Made by a program: the position numbers and the translations under genes | The notes under the pieces: model-generated | Database searches by the model: none | Seen by the model: only the letters and a program-made list of their open reading frames with translations | What the model was told of the DNA's origin: nothing | Source: a bacterium | GTDB taxonomy: Bacteria; Hydrothermota; UBA3073; JACQXS01; JAGMCI01 | Length of the DNA: 35,712 bases | Reading direction: 5' to 3' | Assembly: GCA_030018315.1 (NCBI GenBank) | Contig: JASEGA010000021.1 | Coordinates: forward strand, 1-35,712 | Shown: positions 30,710 through 35,712 of the stretch, in pieces | How positions within the stretch are numbered: the first letter of the stretch is position 1 | How the letters are laid out: each line of letters begins with the position of its first letter

Positions 30710-31196
30710 GATACCCTCCTTTTTTTCTTAATTTTTCAATCTCTTTGTTAGTAATACTCCTTACCCATACTATTTTACCTTCAGGTGATAATATCTCAAT
30801 TTTAGCCATATTTGGAAGGACAGGCAATCTTACGACAAAATCGGTCTCATTGAGCTTCACTGTGCCTCCTCTTAGTTCTTCCTCTTCTAATAGATAATCA
30901 TAGAAAATAACTGATGGGTCACCAATAGAAACATAATGCAATACATTTCCCGCCGGGCCGTAAATTTTTGTAGTATATCCTCTGGACTCAGTCTCCCAAT
31001 TCGAGTTTTGTCTTATAAATCCGGGTGCTATTCGTATGCCTTTCTCAGTTATTGAGCCATCAGAATAGTGTAGTGTAAGCGTCATCACTTCAGCCTTTCC
31101 TTGGAGTAAACTGGCATTTTTCTTATTTGCACACCTTATGTAAAGCGAGAGCAAAACTATTAACATTACCCACCCAAATTTAGCCTTTTTCCCCAT
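30693..31196 (-). CDS. N-terminal-domain-only paralogue of the M64 protease
   Basis: 167 residues from the ATG at 31196 (a GTG six codons earlier is possible). After a signal-like segment it aligns through its length to the N-terminal 170 residues of the downstream M64 protease: LTLHYSDGSITEKGIRIAPGF against LKLHYSKGLITEKGIRIAPGF, VSIGDPSVIFYDYL, LNETDFVVRLPVLPNMAKIEILSPEG. It stops exactly where the protease domain would begin, at a stop that overlaps the next start by 17 nt. Either a broken duplicate kept in frame, or a stand-alone domain or inhibitor-like partner of the protease. The open frame without decay argues that it is expressed. Confidence 0.8.
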   Translation of the reverse strand: MGKKAKFGWVMLIVLLSLYIRCANKKNASLLQGKAEVMTLTLHYSDGSITEKGIRIAPGFIRQNSNWETESRGYTTKIYGPAGNVLHYVSIGDPSVIFYDYLLEEEELRGGTVKLNETDFVVRLPVLPNMAKIEILSPEGKIVWVRSITNKEIEKLRKKGGYHGKIW

Positions 31197-31242
31197 AATA
31201 ATCTTTATTGGCACTCAACAATCTAGCACAAAACTCGAGCAT
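31180..31242 (-). CDS. Possible 20-residue leader peptide
   Basis: ATG at 31242 is preceded by GGAGGGTGAGGA, the best ribosome site of the region, and opens a frame of 20 codons (MLEFCARLL...YYGEKG) whose stop overlaps the ATG of the next gene by 17 nt. The next gene lacks its own SD, so translational coupling through this leader is plausible. The junction copies the 17-nt overlap between the next two genes. Could also be the remnant of a third copy. Confidence 0.4.
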   Translation of the reverse strand: MLEFCARLLSANKDYYGEKG

Positions 31243-31258
31243 TCCTCACCCTCCATAT

Positions 31259-31288
31259 ATAATATAATCTATTTTCTTAGTTTGTCAA
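31259..31288 (-). promoter_or_regulatory. Possible promoter of the M64 paralogue pair
   Basis: Minus strand TTGACA (31288-31283), 18 bp, TATTAT (31264-31259), followed by ATATGGAGGGTGAGGA. Confidence 0.5.
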
Positions 31289-31306
31289 CTCAATATTTCG
31301 TTCAAG

Positions 31307-31825
31307 TTAAAGTAGGCTCTTTATTTCTTTTTCAATTTCTACTTCCATTCCTTCTTTGAAGCCAACATGCTGAGAGGCAATTTTACCTTCCTTATCAATA
31401 ATATAAGTTGTAGGTATAGCTTGTATATTGTATGTCTTAACGATATCGGGTGTGCCTATAAGCACAGGATAATTAATCTTATATGACTTAGCAAACTTGT
31501 TTAGCTTTTCCTTTTTATCAAATCCAATTCCAAGTATAATAAGCCCTTGTGTTTTGTATTTATTGTAAAGTGATATAAGTTTAGGTATCTCTACCCTACA
31601 CGGTGGGCACCATGTAGCCCAGAAGTCAATAACTACAACTTTACCCTTTTGCTCACTTAGAGTGTAGCGCTTACCTTTTAAGTCATCAAGTGTGAAATCT
31701 GGTGCAATCCTTTCAGTAGATTCGTTTGACTGTGTTGTCTTCTCTGTCTTTTCATTCTTTGCCTCCCTTTTGCAACTTGGCAGTCCCAAAGCTACTACCA
31801 AAAATGCAAGCACTAATTTATTCAT
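31307..31825 (-). CDS. TlpA/ResA-like thioredoxin-fold lipoprotein
   Basis: 172 residues from the ATG at 31825. Lipobox LGLPSC (Cys18), a polar linker (KREAKNEKTEKTTQSNEST), then a TlpA/ResA domain: APDFTLDDLKGKRYTLSEQKGK, DFWATWCPPCRVEIPKL with Cys73 and Cys76, LIILGIGFDKKEKLNKFA, and the cis-Pro AIPTTYIIDKEGKI. Such membrane-anchored proteins reduce or isomerise disulfides of exported proteins, fitting a locus with exported, Cys-containing proteases. Follows the aldehyde dehydrogenase gene by 16 nt, no SD. A 3' fragment of a second copy is at 28723-28860. Confidence 0.93.
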   Translation of the reverse strand: MNKLVLAFLVVALGLPSCKREAKNEKTEKTTQSNESTERIAPDFTLDDLKGKRYTLSEQKGKVVVIDFWATWCPPCRVEIPKLISLYNKYKTQGLIILGIGFDKKEKLNKFAKSYKINYPVLIGTPDIVKTYNIQAIPTTYIIDKEGKIASQHVGFKEGMEVEIEKEIKSLL

Positions 31826-31841
31826 CACAATAAAATTAACG

Positions 31842-33326
31842 CTATTCTCCCTTCCATGTATCTATCTGAGCTTTCTGTAGTTTACCTGAATAGTCAATGT
31901 AAACTGTTTGAATCTCAGTAAATATTTCATAAGCGGTCCAGCCACCTTCTCTATGTCCATTGCCAGTATTCTTTACACCTCCAAACGGTAGGTGGCACTC
32001 TGCCCCAATTGTAGGTCCATTTACATAAGTTATACCAGCCTCAATACGCTCAATTGCGACCATTGCAGAATTTACATTACGAGTATAAATAGAAGAAGAT
32101 AACCCATATTTGGTAGAGTTTATAACATCAATTGCTTCATCTAAATCCTTTACTTTAAGTACTGCAAGCACTGGGCCAAATATTTCCTCTTGTGCAATCC
32201 GCATATTAGGATGCACCCCAGTAAACACTGTTGGCTCATAGAACCAGCCATCCTTACATTCGCCTTTGGTATAAAAATTGCCACCGCATACAAGGGTTGC
32301 ACCCTCACTCTTTCCAACCTGAACATACTCATGCACCTTTTCACGCTGTCGTTTAGACACGAGTGGTCCCATCTCTACAGACTCATCAAGCCCATTCCCA
32401 ATCTTTATACGCTTTGCCCTATCTACCAGCATATCTACAAATTTATCATGGATAGGAGTATGCAAAATCAACCTTGAAGTCGCGGTGCACCTCTGTCCCG
32501 TAGTCCCAAATGCACCCCAAATTACACCTTCTAAGGCAAGCTCAAGGTCTGCATCCTCCATAACAATTTGAGCATTCTTGCCACCAAGTTCCAAAGATAC
32601 TCGCTTTAGTCCTTTACCTGCTATTTCTGCAATCCTACTACCAGTCTCAACTGACCCTGTAAAACTTACCACCCCTACACCGGGATGGGTAGCAATTGCT
32701 TCACCTACAAGCTCACCAGAACCATGAACAAGATTTATGGCTGTAGGTAGAACACCTGCCTCAAGTAACAGCTCAACAAGCCTGGTAGCAGTCATAGGAG
32801 ACTCACGCGATGGCTTAAACACAATAGTATTTCCAGCAAGTAAAGCAGGGATTAGCTTCCAGCAAGGAATGGCAGCCGGGAAGTTCCATGGGGTTATTAA
32901 CCCAGCTACTCCAATAGGTCTCCTAAATGTGAGACAAACCTTATTACGCAGCTCTGATGGCACAGTCTCACCAAAGAAACGCCGTCCTTCACCAAATGCA
33001 TAATATGCAGTATCTACACCCTCTTGAACATCACCTCTTGTTTCTTTAAGCACTTTGCCCATCTCCTGAGTTTCAATCCTTGCAAGTTCCTCTTTATATT
33101 TAGTAAGTAAATCACCAAAATTTTTCATAATTTCACCACGCTTTGGAATAGGTAATTTACTCCACTCAGTGAATGCAGTCTTAGCACTCTTTACTGCTTT
33201 ATCTACATCATCAGCCCCAGAGTAGGGAAAGACGCCAACCTCTTCTTGGGTTGCAGGGCTTGTCTTAACAAAAGTCTCACCACTACGGGCTTCTATCCAT
33301 TTCCCATTTATATAATTTTTGTACAT
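31842..33326 (-). CDS. NAD(P)-dependent aldehyde dehydrogenase
   Basis: 494 residues, full length for the ALDH superfamily. Oxidises an aldehyde to its acid (or acyl) with NAD(P). Catalytic Cys280 in GQRCTATSRL, base Glu246 in LELGGKN, oxyanion Asn148 in TPWNFP, and EEIFGPVLAV, FGGVKNTGNG. The C-terminal motif GPTIGAECHLPFGGVKNTGNGHRE (read as a pattern) resembles ALDH groups often annotated as semialdehyde or aminoadipate-type; substrate is not settled by sequence. Starts with GGGGGTG 4 nt before ATG. Third gene of an operon after the PAS-DUF835 and DUF362 genes (11-nt gap). Confidence 0.95.
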   Translation of the reverse strand: MYKNYINGKWIEARSGETFVKTSPATQEEVGVFPYSGADDVDKAVKSAKTAFTEWSKLPIPKRGEIMKNFGDLLTKYKEELARIETQEMGKVLKETRGDVQEGVDTAYYAFGEGRRFFGETVPSELRNKVCLTFRRPIGVAGLITPWNFPAAIPCWKLIPALLAGNTIVFKPSRESPMTATRLVELLLEAGVLPTAINLVHGSGELVGEAIATHPGVGVVSFTGSVETGSRIAEIAGKGLKRVSLELGGKNAQIVMEDADLELALEGVIWGAFGTTGQRCTATSRLILHTPIHDKFVDMLVDRAKRIKIGNGLDESVEMGPLVSKRQREKVHEYVQVGKSEGATLVCGGNFYTKGECKDGWFYEPTVFTGVHPNMRIAQEEIFGPVLAVLKVKDLDEAIDVINSTKYGLSSSIYTRNVNSAMVAIERIEAGITYVNGPTIGAECHLPFGGVKNTGNGHREGGWTAYEIFTEIQTVYIDYSGKLQKAQIDTWKGE

Positions 33327-33337
33327 CTCACCCCCTA

Positions 33338-34411
33338 TTAAACTTTTATTAGTTTATACTTCTGTGTTCCAAGTCCAATTTGTTCAGCATAATTAAGTTG
33401 CACCTCTGGCTCAGCAGATGGATGAAGCTTACCAAATTTACCAAGAGAAGCTTTATTCACCAAGTCAAATGATGCAGCGTCTATACTTACTGGGTCAAGT
33501 GATGCAAGTATCCCAATATCAGGTACAACGGGAGGGTCACTTGAACCCCAACAATCGCAAAGAGGGGTAACATCAGTTATAAAATTGATGTAACCAACAC
33601 GTTTACCAGTAACTGCTCCCTTTGCATACTCTATCATCCTCTCCTGTAGCTGAACTGATACATCTTCCCAATTTATTTTAATAGCCCCAATCTTACATAC
33701 ACTGATACATACAGCACAGCCAATGCATTTGGAACTCAAAATCTTTGCTACATCTGTTATTTTGATAGCATCTGCTGGGCACCAACGCTTGCAAGCACCG
33801 CATCCGGTACACTCATCACCGACCCATGGTGATACACTTGAGTGTTGCTCAAGTTTACCTGCCTTTGAAGCGCACCCCATTCCTAAATTCTTAAGTGCAC
33901 CACCAAATCCTGTTACATAATGACCTTTGAAATGTGATATAACAATCATAATGTCTGCATAATAAATTGAACTCGCTATCTTTAGCTCATTGAAGTGTTT
34001 TCCATTACTCTTAACTTTAATATGCTCTTCACCCCTAAGGCCATCAGCAATAATAATTGGGGCTCCGTTAAATCCGTGCTCAGCTGCTAACCTAATATGA
34101 GACGGAGCGTCACCACGTTCACCTACATATAGTGAATTTGTATCTGTAAGAAATGGGAGCCCACCTTTTAATTTTATAATTTCAACTATTTTTTTGACAA
34201 AAACTGGTTTTACAAAGCCTGTATTACCACGCTCACCAAAGTGCAGCTTACAAGCTACAAGAGGCTTCACCCCAAGCTCTTTTTCTTTAAATAAATCCAA
34301 TAATCCTGACCGGATGAATAGACTATCAAGCTTTGAGATTATATCTTGTGATGGGTAAGATTTTTTGCGGAATCCTGTAGAGAAGTCAATAAAGTAAACC
34401 TTGCTTATCAC
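33338..34411 (-). CDS. DUF362 protein with two [4Fe-4S] ferredoxin motifs
   Basis: 357 residues. N- and C-terminal halves of a DUF362 domain (VACKLHFGERGNTGFVKPVF, FLTDTNSLYVGERGDAPSH, ISHFKGHYVTGFGGALKNLGMGCASKAGKLEQHSS; later DIGILASLDPVSIDAASFDLV) surround a 2[4Fe-4S] ferredoxin insert with CTGCGACKRWCP and CIGCAVCISVCK. DUF362-ferredoxins are widespread in anaerobes, and the function is unassigned; an electron-transfer or iron-sulfur-handling role is inferred. GTG start at 34411 directly follows the stop of the PAS-DUF835 gene. With the aldehyde dehydrogenase next door, a shared redox pathway is possible. Confidence 0.93.
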   Translation of the reverse strand: MISKVYFIDFSTGFRKKSYPSQDIISKLDSLFIRSGLLDLFKEKELGVKPLVACKLHFGERGNTGFVKPVFVKKIVEIIKLKGGLPFLTDTNSLYVGERGDAPSHIRLAAEHGFNGAPIIIADGLRGEEHIKVKSNGKHFNELKIASSIYYADIMIVISHFKGHYVTGFGGALKNLGMGCASKAGKLEQHSSVSPWVGDECTGCGACKRWCPADAIKITDVAKILSSKCIGCAVCISVCKIGAIKINWEDVSVQLQERMIEYAKGAVTGKRVGYINFITDVTPLCDCWGSSDPPVVPDIGILASLDPVSIDAASFDLVNKASLGKFGKLHPSAEPEVQLNYAEQIGLGTQKYKLIKV

Positions 34412-35608
34412 TCACTTTAATTCTTCAGCTTTTTTCTCTAAAATTGATAATTGTGCATCAGTAAAATCGTCCGGATCTATAGTAATGAGCAGATTTGAGT
34501 CACCCCCAGAGATCATTCTCTTCATAGTATACAAAAATTTCATTGCCTGTTCAAAGCCATTAAGTAGCTTTATATGGTTAAAGCAGTCAATCAATACTAC
34601 AGAGTTTTTAACACTATTAACATACTCTGACACAGTAGCAGTTAGCTCATCTAACTTTGTGAATGGAATTGTACGCTCGCTTTCATCTGTTCTAAAAGTG
34701 AGCCAAATAATAGGTGTCTTTGTAAGCCCATACATTCTCCTAACTTCTTCAGGATGTAGTTTAGTAAAACATAACCCTTGACTACCGTGTGTAATTTGGA
34801 TTAAGAAGGTTTCGTAACTTTTCTTTAGACTCTTTTCTTTAATAAAATAAATATTACCCATTTTTAACGAATATTTAAGCGGCAATTTTATAAGTCCGAG
34901 TGCTATCTGCAAATTTCGGTCACGCTCCCTCAGCCTCTCTATTTCACGTCCATTATGGGCTACACCAACAATCCCAATTACATTATCGTCTTTATCACGC
35001 ATTACAGAACTAGAAAATATAACAGGTATTTTATCACCAGATTTTGTTACACAAGTTAACTCATAATCGCGGATATAATCGCCTTTAATCAATTTTTCGA
35101 AATCCCTTCCTTTAAATGGTGGCTCCTCAGTGAATAACATTCCGGCTGGCTTATCAATTAGCTCTTCTTCTTTATAACCCAGAAGGGTACAAGTAGCTTT
35201 ATTAACTGCCGTAATTTTACCATTTAAGTCAATCACAATTAAGCTATCAGCCATATCTTTAATGATACTATCTAACTCCTTGTATGCTTCTCTCAGCTCT
35301 ATCATTTTATTACGCTCTGCTTCCAATTTACTACGCTCCGCTTCTACTATTTTATTCCGTAAACGCTTTATTGTCAGTTCAGTTAAAATCACATGGGCAC
35401 AAAATAACAGTGATAAACCTACAAATCCTAAAAGTAGGACGTTGAGAGTGTATTCCTTAATCCCAACAGTCTCAAATCTCCAATAAAAATATGCTAATGA
35501 AATAAAAAATACAAATGCCAAAAATAATCCAGTTATCAATGCCCATAACTGCCACTCACGCCGCTCTAACCCTTTTAATTCATCTGCTACTTTTAGTAAT
35601 TTAGCCAT
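34412..35608 (-). CDS. Membrane PAS-domain sensor with DUF835
   Basis: 398 residues. Two membrane helices (about 22-44 and 55-76), a coiled coil (about 78-112, EAERSKLEAERNKMIELREAYKELD), a PAS domain (about 112-225: MADSLIVIDLNGKITAVNKATCTLLGYKEEEL, DYELTCVTKSGDKIPVIFSSSVMRDKD, IGIVGVAHNG) and a C-terminal DUF835 domain (about 250-398: GNIYFIKEKSLKKSYETFLIQ, SVVLIDCFNHIKLLNGFEQAMKFLYTMKRMI, LLITIDPDDF). No histidine kinase, GGDEF or output domain follows, so DUF835 is the effector; in archaea and some bacteria it is a RecA-like, non-catalytic signalling fold (memory). Promoter 7 nt before the ATG. Confidence 0.88.
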   Translation of the reverse strand: MAKLLKVADELKGLERREWQLWALITGLFLAFVFFISLAYFYWRFETVGIKEYTLNVLLLGFVGLSLLFCAHVILTELTIKRLRNKIVEAERSKLEAERNKMIELREAYKELDSIIKDMADSLIVIDLNGKITAVNKATCTLLGYKEEELIDKPAGMLFTEEPPFKGRDFEKLIKGDYIRDYELTCVTKSGDKIPVIFSSSVMRDKDDNVIGIVGVAHNGREIERLRERDRNLQIALGLIKLPLKYSLKMGNIYFIKEKSLKKSYETFLIQITHGSQGLCFTKLHPEEVRRMYGLTKTPIIWLTFRTDESERTIPFTKLDELTATVSEYVNSVKNSVVLIDCFNHIKLLNGFEQAMKFLYTMKRMISGGDSNLLITIDPDDFTDAQLSILEKKAEELK

Positions 35609-35615
35609 ATTTTTA

Positions 35616-35643
35616 ATAATAACAGTTTTTGACTTTCTGTCAA
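35616..35643 (-). promoter_or_regulatory. Promoter of the PAS-DUF835/DUF362/aldehyde dehydrogenase operon
   Basis: Minus strand TTGACA (35643-35638), 16 bp, TATTAT (35621-35616). The ATG at 35608 is 7 nt past the -10 box; leaderless mRNA expected. Confidence 0.7.
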
Positions 35644-35712
35644 TAAAAAATTTTGTTTGTAGTTATTATTTTAAAATGTTAAAGATAATTATTACGTGAA
35701 AATGTTAAATTT

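Overview
The window is AT-rich bacterial DNA from a diderm: it carries a full Tol-Pal set, BamD, several lipoproteins and two TonB/TolA-type C-terminal domains. Four large secreted proteins end in a FlgD-like/Por-type C-terminal domain of the kind common in WOR-3 (Stahlbacteria), Cloacimonetes, Marinimicrobia and the Bacteroidetes side of the tree. With the dispersed palindromes this suggests an uncultured WOR-3-like lineage. That placement is an inference from gene content; no rRNA or universal marker is present to settle it.

Layout. 105-2554: a secreted Asp-box propeller and a pseudopilin-like protein. 2555-3000: repeats and a tRNA-Arg(CCG) set inside two degenerate tRNA halves. 3062-6057 (-): a class A penicillin-binding protein followed by an MBL-fold hydrolase. 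6117-6277: a MITE-like element. 6285-9436 (+): two lipoproteins, a terminator, a purine nucleoside phosphorylase and BamD. 9548-14019 (-): pal, cpoB, tolQ, tolR, tolA, tolB, with pal and cpoB first instead of last. 14076-14237: a second MITE copy. 14335-17534 (-): a TPR-SPOR protein overlapping mutS. 17673-20438 (+): a thiolase and a seven-bladed propeller. 20544-22817 (-): a C25-like secreted protease and a NYN-domain protein. 23266-28630 (+): a TonB-like protein, a PurS-PurL-PurQ fusion, a macrodomain protein and an OsmC protein. 28723-35608 (-): a PAS/DUF835 membrane protein, a DUF362 iron-sulfur protein, an aldehyde dehydrogenase, a TlpA-like lipoprotein, an N-terminal-only paralogue of an M64 protease, the full M64 protease and a TlpA tail fragment.

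Most of the genes look like cell-envelope biology (Tol-Pal, BamD, PBP1A, SPOR protein, lipoproteins, exported proteases), with some housekeeping (mutS, purL, punA). I see no phage, CRISPR, toxin-antitoxin or classical defence system.

Two signals stand out. First, small palindromic DNA elements occur both between genes and in frame inside essential genes. The purL fusion holds two copies of one exactly 27-bp element read in two different frames plus a third palindrome; the SPOR domain and the M64 protease hold others. Second, near-consensus sigma-A promoters (TTGACA, 16-17 bp, TATAAT-like) lie only 7-12 nt before the start codon of five genes that lack a Shine-Dalgarno, implying leaderless or nearly leaderless mRNAs beside ordinary SD-led genes.
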